Part shown: positions 38,242-58,574 of the stretch, one piece after another
Layout: each line of letters opens with the position of its first letter
Position numbering within the stretch: position 1 is the stretch's first letter
Source of the DNA: Druceiella hillmani
Lineage: Eukaryota > Arthropoda > Insecta > Lepidoptera > Hepialidae
Assembly: GCA_039881145.1 (NCBI GenBank)
Contig: JAYKKI010000088.1
Location: 4,444,001 to 4,508,000 of the forward strand
Length of the DNA: 64,000 nt
Direction of reading: 5' to 3'
Notes under the pieces: model-generated
Told to the model about the DNA's origin: nothing
The model's input: the letters and a program-made list of their open reading frames with translations, nothing else
Databases searched by the model: none
Translations under genes and position numbers: made by a program

Positions 38242-39124
38242 TCAATGTGAATGGAATGAATTAAAATCAACATTTTCAACATCTGAAAAGAATCTAACTT
38301 TAATTGACTAAATTGTTTCATATAATTTAGTATTTTTTATTAAAGCAATATGCAACTATGAATAAATTATATAACAGAATGATCTGCTAATAATCCCCCC
38401 TCCCTCAATACAATTTGTCATTGACGGATCCAGGTCGTCGATTATTGATTCCAAAAATATACTCATTAGCAATTATTTATTCTATTTATATTGATTCACA
38501 AGTCAAACCTTTGATACAAGGCCAAAATTATGAACGAAGAGAAAAGAAATTGAAATGATAATTTTTCAGAAAAATGGGAAACAGAAGAGGGGAAAACAGA
38601 AAGAAGGAAATATTATAAAAATATGTTACGGGAAGAATAGTAACACAATAGAGAAATATATGATTTGAAAAGACAAGAAATGTTAATAAAAATAAACATA
38701 TTCAAATAAAAATTGATATTAAAAAGTGATTGTAAAGCTAGCAGGAAAAAACCTTAATGTAGTGTAAGAAAAAGTTTGCTATATTAATTATGATATGTTT
38801 AATGATTTATTAATTTTGTTAAATATTAAGTAATGCAATAGATTATGAGGAGAAAATGTATTTTAAGTTTTGGTTTTATCAGTTTAGTATAATTATAAAA
38901 TATAAATTACAACAAACCTATAATTTTGTTCTTTTTTTATTCAAATAAAAAGTGGTAGTTGCTAAAATAAGTAATTTTAAAAATAATCAGGGACGGATAA
39001 TACAATACGTTAAAAAAAGAATATATTTGTTTAGTTTCTGATATTTCAGTTTTTATTTTAGACTATTACGATTATAATATGTTGTTCGACCAATAAACCT
39101 TAACATATGTCAGTACTATTTTAT
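38242..39124. other. AT-rich intergenic DNA
   Basis: Nothing recognisable. The right end grades into diverged versions of the 136-bp repeat that follows. Confidence 0.5.
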
Positions 39125-39670
39125 TAGTTTTAGGTCCATTATTTTTAATTTTAGACTAGTGCATTCATTACATGTTATGACAATTTATCTTAACTCGTGT
39201 TAGTACAATTCATGTTAGTTTTTTTATTGAAATAAAAATTGATAAATATTTTTAAAAGATTGTAACAAGGTTCATTATTTTTAATTTTAGACTAGCGCAT
39301 TCATTATATGTTATGATAATTTATCTTAACTCGTGTTAGTACAATTCATGTTAGTTTTTTTATTGAAATAAAAATTGATAAATATTTTTAAAAGATTGTA
39401 ACAAGGTTCATTATTTTTAATTTTAGACTAGCGCATTCATTATATGTTATGACAATTTATCTTAACTCGTGTTAGTACAATTCATGTTAGTTTTTTTATT
39501 GAAATAAAAATTGATAAATATTTTTAAAAGATTGTAACAAGGTTCATTATTTTTAATTTTAGACTAGTGCATTAATTATATGTTATGACAATTTATCTTA
39601 ACTCGTGTTAATACAATTCATGTTAGTCTTAATATTTAATATTTTAAATATTTTTAAAAGATTGTAACAG
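39125..39670 (+). repeat. 136-bp tandem repeat, four copies
   Basis: ATTATTTTTAATTTTAGACT begins at 39138, 39274, 39410 and 39546, an exact 136-bp period. The copies are nearly identical except for the end of the fourth. Degenerate relatives extend outward (about 39050-39125 and 39840-39900). Confidence 0.95.
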
Positions 39671-40439
39671 GCTATAAGAAATAATTTGTTACTTTTTTGT
39701 TTCTAATTTTTCAAACTTACATCACCATTACTTTAATTTCTTTTTAATTGAAATGAAAAATACCAAAAATAAAAAAGTTCAAATAAGTGCGGTTGGATGG
39801 TGTAGCAGGGAAAAATATTTTCAAATTTTTGTTTCGTACTACTATTATTATGATGTGTTGGAAGTAACAACAAAGCTTAACTTATGTTAGTAAAAGTTTT
39901 ATTTGTTTAATAATTAGTTATTTAAAAAATCCGGGTATTCAAACTCCATAAAGTATTCAACTATTTCCATTTTTTATTTTGGATGTGTCATGCAAACACT
40001 ATTTTTACCTTCGAATGGAAAACATAATTACCTCTTATGTGTGATAAAAAAATTTTGATTTAAAAGTAAACTTACAACCTTAGACGAAAATGAATATAAA
40101 CCAAGAAGCCGTTGGTGGTGTAGTTTATATTAGTAGTGTTTTATACAGCTAAATATAGTTTTATGTGATGTCGATTTGGTACTTATATACCTAAGGTTGC
40201 ATAATTCTTGTCTTGATATAAATTAAAGAAAATCAAAATATAAATTCGTTACGTCAGGACCCCAATACTTTCAAGGTTTAGAGCAATTTTTTAAAAAATT
40301 TGTATTTACAAAACAGAAAAAAAGTATAAAGGATATTACTACTATGAAAATTTATGAGTTTTTTATTATAACCTTAGGTAAATTAGTTTCTACGCACTAT
40401 AATTATACGTCATATTAAAGTATCTATGTTCTTACTTGA

Positions 40440-40600
40440 GGCCATTTCCCTCCCCGTGCTCTTCATTCCACCACTGCCCTGTACCACGAGCTTTGTTGGC
40501 GACACGACCAGCCCACTTCACTTTCTAATTGCACTACCCGTCTTGTGAGGTCGCTAACCTCCTTACTGTGTTCTCTTAGCCAGTAATTTCGAAAGAGCTC
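40440..40600 (-). pseudogene. LINE C-terminal fragment
   Basis: The minus strand reads EVSDLTRRVVQL and then, after a small frame change, VKWAGRVANKARGTGQWWNEE. This corresponds to the KLKWAGHVAR...W block near the end of a common insect non-LTR polyprotein, the same type as the relics at 4455-4880 and 46450-46766. Only about 50 codons remain. Confidence 0.6.
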
Positions 40601-41010
40601 ATTATTTATTTATTTATTTCACATGTGAGAAAGCAGACACGTTTCATGATCAATTAAGAATTTGTAATTTTCGCACTAGGCAAACTTTTATCTAAACATT
40701 CCTCATTCAAGATACCATAACCTTGAGTCTTTATTTCTACACATATAAGTTGAGACATAAATCTTATGACATACTATCGCTATCAATGTAGACTCGTTAA
40801 ACCAATAATAACGTTAATAATACACAAATAAAGAATAAACATTTTTATCCCTTCGTAAAGAGAAAATTAATGACCACCACATGAATTTTGAAATATTTCT
40901 CAAAAATGAAAAAGAAAATAGAATGAAAAATCTCCAAAATTCCAAAACCGTCTGATTTAATTCAATAAAAATAGCAATAAAAAATATAATCGCTTATTAT
41001 TTTTTTCAAT

Positions 41011-41113
41011 TGTATGCTTAATAAATGTATTATAATTTGTTATGCTTAATAAATGTATTGTAATTTGTTATGCTTAATAAATGTATTGTAATTTGTTATG
41101 CTTAATAAATTAT
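41011..41113 (+). repeat. 28-bp tandem repeat, about 3.6 copies
   Basis: TTATGCTTAATAAATGTATT plus GTAATTTG repeats from 41012 with a 28-bp period (41040, 41068, 41096). The last copy is cut short. Confidence 0.95.
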
Positions 41114-42433
41114 TTTCTAGTTTCTTTTAATTTAATAAAGTAAATCACAGCGTGTGTTGGAACTATTTTAATTGGTAAAGGTGAGTGAACAGAGCAAACA
41201 TTCATTGGAAAAAAAATTGATTATTTTTGTGTTTTTATCTGAACGTAATAGATATATTGTTTAATATGTTTACCATCAATACTCTTAGTAAAGAGAACTA
41301 AAGGATAAAAATTGAGAAAAAAATTCAAGAAAATGCCTTTATATCATTAGCCACTTAATTACTTATTTTTGTCTTTGTTCAAAAGTCACTTTTATTTGAT
41401 TCAAACGTCTTTGACTTACAGCACGGAACCAAAATAGCGGACGAATAAAATGCATAATCCTAATATAGAAAAATATTACCAAGCAATCTATAAAAAAATA
41501 AAAATAAAAGCTATTAAATTAAGTGATGGGGATTGAATGCGATATGTTAAAAAACTCCAATCTTATTTTTGAAGCGGCCATAAACATCAAAAGTGAAAGT
41601 ATAAAAATGAATTTCGGCGCTCATCATCCAGTTGAGAAACGCCATGATACATGCGGCAGGAGAATGCTGCAGAATTTCGTTTCATGGTTGAGGGACACAA
41701 AATGGTAAATATTTTGCAACGCAAATATAACGCCATGCTAGTTGCAACACTGATTAGACTCATTTCATTGTTAAGTCATATTATCAAGGAGCAATATCAA
41801 GTTTCTCCAACCGATAGTCACGGCAAACTACGTTTTTATTTTATTATTAGGAAATTAAGGAAATTCATAAGTATACGTAGTGCATAGCAATATGTATAGG
41901 ATTGTTTAATAACTGCATTTATTGGGCCTTTTTATCAAGATCTCATTAAAAACAACTCTCTTCTAACACACTGTTACACCTAACTACGCTTTCAATAATA
42001 TAATGGTTAATTGCTCTGTACAGCATAGAATAATAGGTAAACTATGGTAGATATTGCGCAATATCTTGAAATATAAATGAACATAACTTTTTTACATGAA
42101 AATATTTGTATCTTCCTAAGGATATCATATAAGCACCTGTCTTTATAAAAGCAATATTGGTAAATTTTTTACAATTTTTACTGAGTAAACTTAAGAATTT
42201 TATCCTTGAGGATATGCTTCTAACAATTGTGGAATGCAGTCGAACATCTACTCCTTATGTAAGTAGCAGATTTACATAAAGCAGCCATTATAACTTGTTT
42301 ACATAACATTGATCGTGAACATACTTAATGATATACTTGGCGTGTGTAATAAACTAATTACAATAAACTGCAAACAATTTTTAAAAACAACATTCGTAAG
42401 AATTTTTAAACCCAGGAACAATACAGATAGCCG

Positions 42434-42466
42434 CATCCACCAGCGCTGTGGATGCGCTGGTGGATG
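42434..42466. repeat. 12-bp GC-rich inverted repeat
   Basis: CATCCACCAGCG at 42434-42445 and its exact reverse complement at 42455-42466 are separated by 9 bases. It is unusually GC-rich for this region. Confidence 0.9.
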
Positions 42467-43875
42467 TCTTCCACAAAGATGTTTTTAGTGTTATTGTTAA
42501 TGAAATTTATTAACAATTTTGGAAAATATTCTGGACGATCTATTAAAAGACGTGCCATTTGCCAACAACATTAATAAGTTTTATTAACATATCGGTGTTC
42601 TGCCACATGTTACGATACCTGTGCGAGCATTTTTATATAACACTTTGAGCCGGTGATGGATTGGCAGATATAGCCATATTGACTTATCACTTAGGTCATC
42701 CGGCTGCTGCGATGATTTCTGTATGGAGCGTAATGAAAGACATAGCAACAGAGAGGAAGCAAATGTGTAAACGTAGTGGACAACGTGAATCTCTTTTAAG
42801 GGGTTTCTCGAGTAAATTCGACAAACTCCAAACGTAGCCGAATGGCAGGTGCAGTCTGTTGCCAAAAGACATTAAGTTATATATATGCAATATGCTTAAT
42901 TACACATGTATTGACGCGAGGAGGAAAATGTGTGCTTAAGAAAATATCTACAGGAAAGAGTCTATTTTGATACTCTTTTTAACGAAGGTCCAAATTTTAA
43001 CAAAATTATTACTCCTAATTAATGTTGAAAGTTTGAGAAATTACTTTTACAAAAATTGACGATAAAAAATTTAAAATTTTATAAATGTAATACATGTTCA
43101 TTGAATGAAAAAATTTACAAACAGTTGATCGTATCCAAAATTAACTGAGGATAACTTAATTCAAGGTAACACGAAATCTTTTTTTTTAATTAATTTATTC
43201 TCTAAATTTATAGATTTTATTCAGAAACACTTTGTAAAATGGGTTTATAGGTTGGCGTTCAACTTTTTAGTGAGACGGAGGCATGCATTTTTCTGTTAAA
43301 AAGTATAGGGACATCTTAAAGGGCAGAAAGTCGGTTGCTATTGCCGCCTCGAGGCTGGAACATATTCCTAATCATTGGTACGTACACTTTGTCTGAAGAA
43401 GTTCAGTCTTGACAAGGACTTGTCAATACGAGTTACGTAACAAATGTAGAATGTTAATAAATATGACAAATAAGTCGGGGTAAACCATATTCTAATATAT
43501 GTTTTTGCGAAAATGTTCGAATATAATTAAGGAATTACAATTACATTATGAAAGAATCGATAATAAATATATTTCGACCGCCACATCAATGTATTTATTA
43601 CAATCCATTACTTTTCTTTCATCTTTTCTTTTGATTTCCTGTAAAACAAGAAAGATTAATGTATATTAGATAAATAAAAAAAAAACTTTACACTGAAAAA
43701 TTTCATATGAACTGTTTTTGGACAAATAGTCGATAACTTTTTATTAAATAGTTAGGGCTTATCGGAATAACCAGTCAACAATTCTAAACGGAAAAAGATA
43801 TAAATAGACATTTTAATTGATTAGATATACAATTCATATTATTAAAGGTCAATATTTTTCTGAAATTTCAATACA

Positions 43876-44190
43876 TTATTTTACATTGACTTAATTTTTT
43901 TAGACAAATTGCTCAAAGTATTTTTTAAATAAAATTGTGGTTAAATTACTACTTTTGTTTATACCTATAATGTTGATTGCGCAATTTTCACCAAAATTAA
44001 TGTAAAATATTTTTTTTTTAAATTTTAATCTAATATCATTTTGCATTGATTAGTTTTGTGAACAAATCATTCTAAGGGGGGTTTAAATAAAATTAAGTGT
44101 GGTAAAATAACTACTTTTCCTGTAATGTTAATTGCACTATTGTTGACAGCGATTTTTTACAAAAATTACACGGTAAATTTTTTTTTTCAA
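43876..44190 (+). repeat. Diverged 160-bp tandem duplication
   Basis: The block starting ATTTTACATTGAC at about 43880 recurs at about 44040 as TTTGCATTGAT. Parallel blocks follow (AAATAAAATT..GTGG, ACTACTTTT, TAATGTTRATTGC). Many substitutions show that the duplication is old. Confidence 0.65.
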
Positions 44191-45152
44191 CAAAAATATT
44201 GAGTATTGGTTAATTGAAGAAGAATTATGTAGCTTTAATGGTCTGATGAATAATAATCAAGAACGGAGTCCTTACTGCCTTTCTTAATTAAATCGTTCGA
44301 TTTATTCAGTATCAAATTTGAGTCCACCGTTCCTGACTTTTATATTTAATAATTTGAAATCTTCTAAATGCAAAACTTTTCTTAAGCGAGGATTTATGTA
44401 ATAGATGAAACCATAAAAATGTTAATTTTGCTTTTCTTTTAAATTTTGACTGAATCAAATCTGGTTTATTTATAAAAAAAAAATTGAAAGGGTTTTCCAC
44501 TCCGGGACAAAATTGAGTCATAAAAAATATGTCATAAATAGATATTGGCTAACCTGTTTTCCTTCAGCAATATTTTAAGCAATCCAGCACAAGGAACCTC
44601 CACAAAGAGATATAGATATAAGCTGACGATAAGCGTTTTCGGCGTATCTTTCATAAAAAAATATATCTGAAATTGACAATATAGTTAAACATTAAAAACG
44701 AGCCGGTGTTTGCATTAGAAATGCACAAATGATGTGTTACTCGGCGAAGAGGGAAGATGAGATTAAATTATAAGGCAAACGTTCTTTGCCTCAAAGGCTT
44801 TGAACCACTTTTAATGAAACAACTTTTCCCGAAGTATTTCCGATACTCCGGAAATCTTTTTTTTCCAAAAATGTGCCTTCATAGATAGAATTCTCGCCTA
44901 AAGGACAGAGTCGGTGTAGATTTTTTCATTTACATATATATTTCAATACAGAGTATAATACTTTTTTAATTATCTGCGTAACAGGATATGTCCTTTAAGA
45001 TCCCGTAATAGAAAATACATCAACTTAAGGGAAAAGAACAATTTCAAAATATATTTAAAATTAAAAACGATACTTTTTTGCAGCATCGCAACGTGATGAG
45101 TAATTTTATTTTAAACAATTCAATCTCGAAAGGTTATCCGTATGGTCAGAAT

Positions 45153-45158
45153 TTTATT
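45153..45158 (-). terminator. Candidate poly(A) signal for the NRF-6-like gene
   Basis: AATAAA on the minus strand lies about 130 bp past the proposed stop codon at 45287-45289. Such hexamers are common by chance in AT-rich DNA. Confidence 0.3.
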
Positions 45159-45286
45159 GCAAAAAGGGTAACATATTTTTGTAAAAGAATGGCTGTATAT
45201 ATGGACAGCGCTTTACCTAAAGTATAATTCCATAAAAAAATAGAGCACAAGAAATTTTGATCAAATGTGTTCCGAAATATGTCCAA

Positions 45287-54493
<9,207 letters not shown>

Positions 54494-55345
54494 CTGTAAA
54501 AGGAGATATATAAATCATCACACTGATATAATAAAAAAATATAATTTAACTGCACTATCATCTTTTGATTGTAAATTTTAAATAAATTTTCAAAAATTTT
54601 GCAATTTTTCTTTCAAATGTGTTGCCCATAATAATGCAATATTTTGAATAATGTTAACAGATTTATAAACAAAAAGTAGCTTCCAAAAAAAACCTTCAGT
54701 TGCATAGTGAATATTAATAGATTATTGGGTAGGTTTAGTTGAGAAAACTGAGAAAAATTTTAATTTTTCGTTTTCTCCGCATGCACTGTTATATATAGAC
54801 TTGAAATATTGAATTCTTGTGTTCCTGGACTTTTACTCAGAAATGTCAAATGTTACATTTCATATTATTAATATATGCATTTTTCCAAATGCAATTCAAT
54901 TATTTACAATTTCTTTTAAAAATTGCTTTATCATATCAGCATATTTTTAAATGTCCCTAAGTGTTTCAATACGATAAACGACGAATATATAACGACGGTA
55001 TTTCTCACTTCGGGTTTACTATCTACAAGTGCTATTTTTCTCGAATTAATTAAAAAATTACCCCATATTAAGGACTATCTATTTCAATGTGAATTTCTAT
55101 GAGTACGTTTCCGATACTTGAAAGAGATTAATTACAAAGGTAACATTCAATAGCTTTTGTTTTGGCAGTAGTCGTTTCCTAACAAAGGCTATTCTACCAC
55201 ACCTAGTACATCAACCACTCACATTTCATTATGAACTCCAGAAACAACAAATATTATCGGAATGGGTAAAGGGAAAAAACAAAGGTTTTGGTTGTTACTA
55301 CCCTTCTAAAGAGGAATAGTTCTGTATGCAAGATTTTTTTGTACC

Positions 55346-55410
<65 letters not shown>

Positions 55411-56149
55411 CTGTAATTTGAAACACGATGTATTATTACCAAGAATTCGCTAAACGAATATACGTCGCCACACCGACACCAATACGATACAAGAAACCCG
55501 TGAAAGCAAAAAACGTATTTCGATTTATTTATCGGAACATAATTATAATTGTGAATGTGTAATTTCTACTATTTTTGTTTGATTCGATCGCGACCGAGCA
55601 AAAGTCAACAACAAGAAACCTTGGACATGGTGTTCACGTTTTTTTACATTAAAATACTATTTAACGTGTTTAATTTTTTTTTTATTCTTGGCGTAATTTT
55701 ATTATTAAGTATTTATGATAACTAGTACTGACTAGATTTTTATTTAATATCGAATAGTAAAATGCACATATAATATTAGGGTGTGCTCATATGAAAAAAA
55801 AAATTACTAAAAATTCGAAACTCATACAGGCCACATTTTTTTGTATTACTAAAACATGGTGAAATGTGAAATCTTAGGTTTTTATGATAATGACAACTTT
55901 TGCCGTTTTGCCTTTAAATATTTGTGAAAGATTTGTGAAACATTGTGAAAATTTTTAACATTGTGTTGATTTTTTTGACATTGTGAAAATTCGTGTAACG
56001 ATTTGAGAAATATTTGTGAAAACATTTCTTAAATTATGGAGTTGTACAAATGAGCTAAATAAATAGTAAATAAACTTTAAGCAGCATTAAATTATTAATT
56101 ATTTTTATTTAAATCAGTTTATAATATTTTTAAAAATACCAATTAAGGA
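54494..56149. other. AT-rich DNA upstream of the first visible exon
   Basis: I looked on the minus strand for the preceding NRF-6-like exon (family pattern C..WW.NLLYINN) and did not find it. A (TA)n run (55350-55407) and a loose TTTGTGAAA-rich stretch (about 55915-56030) are the only structures. Confidence 0.5.
55350..55407. repeat. (TA)n microsatellite
   Basis: A pure TA run of about 58 bp. Confidence 0.97.
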
Positions 56150-58235
56150 TATTTTCATTTTACAGTCGTTTTTTTTGGAACAGAGTTTTAGGGCTTCCCG
56201 TGTTCTATAAGGCGTAGCACAAATTGTTTCTGCTCTTCCTCTGCAGTGAAAATATTGCTTTAGCTTGACTGCATTTTTTGCAGTGTTATTTACAGCTTAA
56301 AATGATAAAATTTCCATCTGGGCTTCCAAATAGGCTCTGTTTTATAAGTTACCGCACAGAAACATTTTTTGCAAAAACGTCGCCAATCTTTATGCGTAAA
56401 AATATGTTTATAGTCTTTTTGGATACAAAGTCGTTCAACGATTTTTTTAAACCAAAATTAAAAAATCTCTTCAATACTTGATTAAATTTTGTTTAAGGCA
56501 AGATTTAAAAAAAAATTATAGCAATAGAACCATACCCTACGAAGAATTAAAATTTTTTTTTCCTTAGATGGATTGTGTCACTTTCCAACATCGTGTGATC
56601 TCTCATATTCGAAATGGAAAACCATTCTCAATTTCATTCGGTCATTAACTTTGTCATAGAAAAGAGCTAAAATGACAATTTCATCACAAAAATTCTGCAA
56701 GTGTTGAGAGAACTGGTTCAAAGCTGCTTTTGAAATGGACTTGTAAATTTTTTCGCATTTTTGTAAAATTTACAAAAAATATAAATTTTGATTTGGCGCT
56801 TGTGATGGCAAACTGCATCCAAACCTAGGTATAATATAAGCTGGTACAATGAACAAAGACACGTCTTGCAATCCTGTTCGTCCTTGGCGCTGACTTTGAA
56901 CTTAGGTTGTAACAAATATTAGTTCAAAGAATAGATAGCTTTTGTTATTCGTTTTGTTCGTGCATGGTACCAAGCGAACTAAATTTCAATTGTTTTTCCT
57001 ATAATAGACACCCAGAACTATTAAATACGTTCGCGATAATCATCTCTTAAATAAGTTTTTTTTAGTTCGGCTCCATGAAAGTTTACCAGTTCGTGAATTC
57101 CCTGATAATTTAAATTTTAAATTTGCAAAAAAGTGCAGTTGAATCAAAATTCTTTCTACAGTCTTTAAACTTTTGAAAGAGGCATCGAGTCTGGACTTTT
57201 AGTAACTTGATGCACTTTTTGCTTCGAGAACATTTTTCAAAATGAGTTCGTAAAGATTGTGATGACATGCAAAAATAACAACTTTTGTTTTAGTTTTTGT
57301 TCCAAGAGAGCACAAACTCTATTAACATTATCTGTATTAGAAGACGTCGTATCGCAGGACATTATCTGTACCTTGTCACTAAGGCCCCAATTTTCAAGTA
57401 TTTTTGAAGCAGGTAAAACTTAATCTTTTCCTGAAAACGTCTAGTTTTGATGTGATAAGAAATTTTGTTTTATTTTTATAAGTATAACAATCGGCAGTCG
57501 TTATTTATTTAAATCACTGACGTCCGCACCGGATAATAATTTGTCATCCCAGTGGATATTATTTTGAAAATCTGTTATAATAGCCTTTGTTTCACCTTCT
57601 AAGTCTGCGTTTGAACACATTGTATTGATGATTCATTTATTAAAAATTAGTCAGCACTGAGAATCATCGTGTCTATTGCCGCTTGAAGAATGAAAACAGA
57701 ATCTCTTATGCTCGACTGACATCTATCTGAAGCAGCGAATAAATTTGGGGTATTAAATCTTTACTACTTATTTTCACACAGAAGTATGAGCCGTTGTCGT
57801 GGATTCATCCGAAAAGAGCTCGTTAAATTCTCAGTAGAACTACAGGTTAATAGACAATACGACTCTTGAGCTTCAGAACAAAATATCAACATAATATCAT
57901 AGAACGAACGATTCAGCCATTGACGATATGTATTTAAATATTTTCTGTTGTTTTCTTCTTTTCTTTGTCGAGCCTGTTCTCTTTTTTAGCTAATTTTTTA
58001 TCTATATCCGCGAGCCAGCCTTGATTTTCTCTGTCTGTGTGTTTTACCCTCCTCCTTTGTCGTCATCTCAAAGGCATCGGCTTTTACAAAACCAAACAAA
58101 TAATTGATTTTAAATATTTCGTCATGGCGCCTGTAAATAATTTGAGTTTTCTCACAATTTTCTTGAAGGTGTTGCCAAAATTGGTGAAAATCCTTAAGTT
58201 TTTAATACAGTTTGTAATTGATATTGTCTGTCATC
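56150..58235 (-). pseudogene. Decayed transposon-associated gene, family unnamed
   Basis: Minus-strand reading through many frameshifts gives a chain of blocks in a consistent order. These are DFHQFWQHLQENCE (about 58150-58190), KWIINTMCSNADLEGETKAI and DDKLLSGADVSD (about 57510-57640), ENWGLSDKVQIM then SCDTTSSNTDNVNRVCALLE (about 57300-57400), a degraded LLFLxxxxxI segment, APRT-like and QHLQNFCDEIVILALFYDKV (about 56650-56720), and a lysine-rich end. I recognise this chain as a repetitive, unnamed protein family common in insect and cnidarian genomes, probably DNA-transposon derived. The superfamily and catalytic residues are not established. The LTR element at 58236 is inserted at its start. 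Confidence 0.55.
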
Positions 58236-58451
58236 TGTGGATAAAAGAAACAACACTTAAAGCCCTTATTTCGGGTTTATCATCCGAATTCGACAGGTAA
58301 GCTTTTTACAATAAATACTGAATCAAAAACAAATCTAACCTCTCAAAATCTTTTGACGTTTTATACGAAAGCTAACAGCGACCTCTATGGAACTTATCAT
58401 AGATAACGCGGCAAAGTTTAAATGAAAGGATACCTATAGGTTTTCTTTACA
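58236..58451 (-). repeat. 3' LTR
   Basis: 216 bp, reading TGTAAAG...CCACA on the minus strand, with TG...CA ends. It pairs with 62749-62965. Confidence 0.95.
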
Positions 58452-58461
58452 TTTCCCCTCC
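58452..58461 (-). promoter_or_regulatory. Polypurine tract
   Basis: GGAGGGGAAA on the minus strand directly abuts the 3' LTR. This is where plus-strand DNA priming occurs in LTR elements. It confirms the orientation. Confidence 0.8.
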
Positions 58462-58574
58462 GAGAGAAGAACAATTACAAGTGTGATTGCACGTAATTGT
58501 TCCTTTCTAAATCGACAATGGAGTAAGTTTTGTAACATGAAACAAATTTGATTCTTCCTTCTTGTTACCGGCAT

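Larger units (their letters stand above)
39671..45286. other. AT-rich intergenic DNA with small repeats
   Basis: Apart from the listed LINE fragment, two tandem repeats, one hairpin and a possible poly(A) signal, no gene was recognised. Open frames at 41523-41887 and 42584-42890 have no identifiable motif. Confidence 0.5.

Noticed and set aside
56278..56481. 67-codon plus-strand frame
   Set aside because: It is antisense to the decayed transposon-like gene, whose blocks run along the minus strand.
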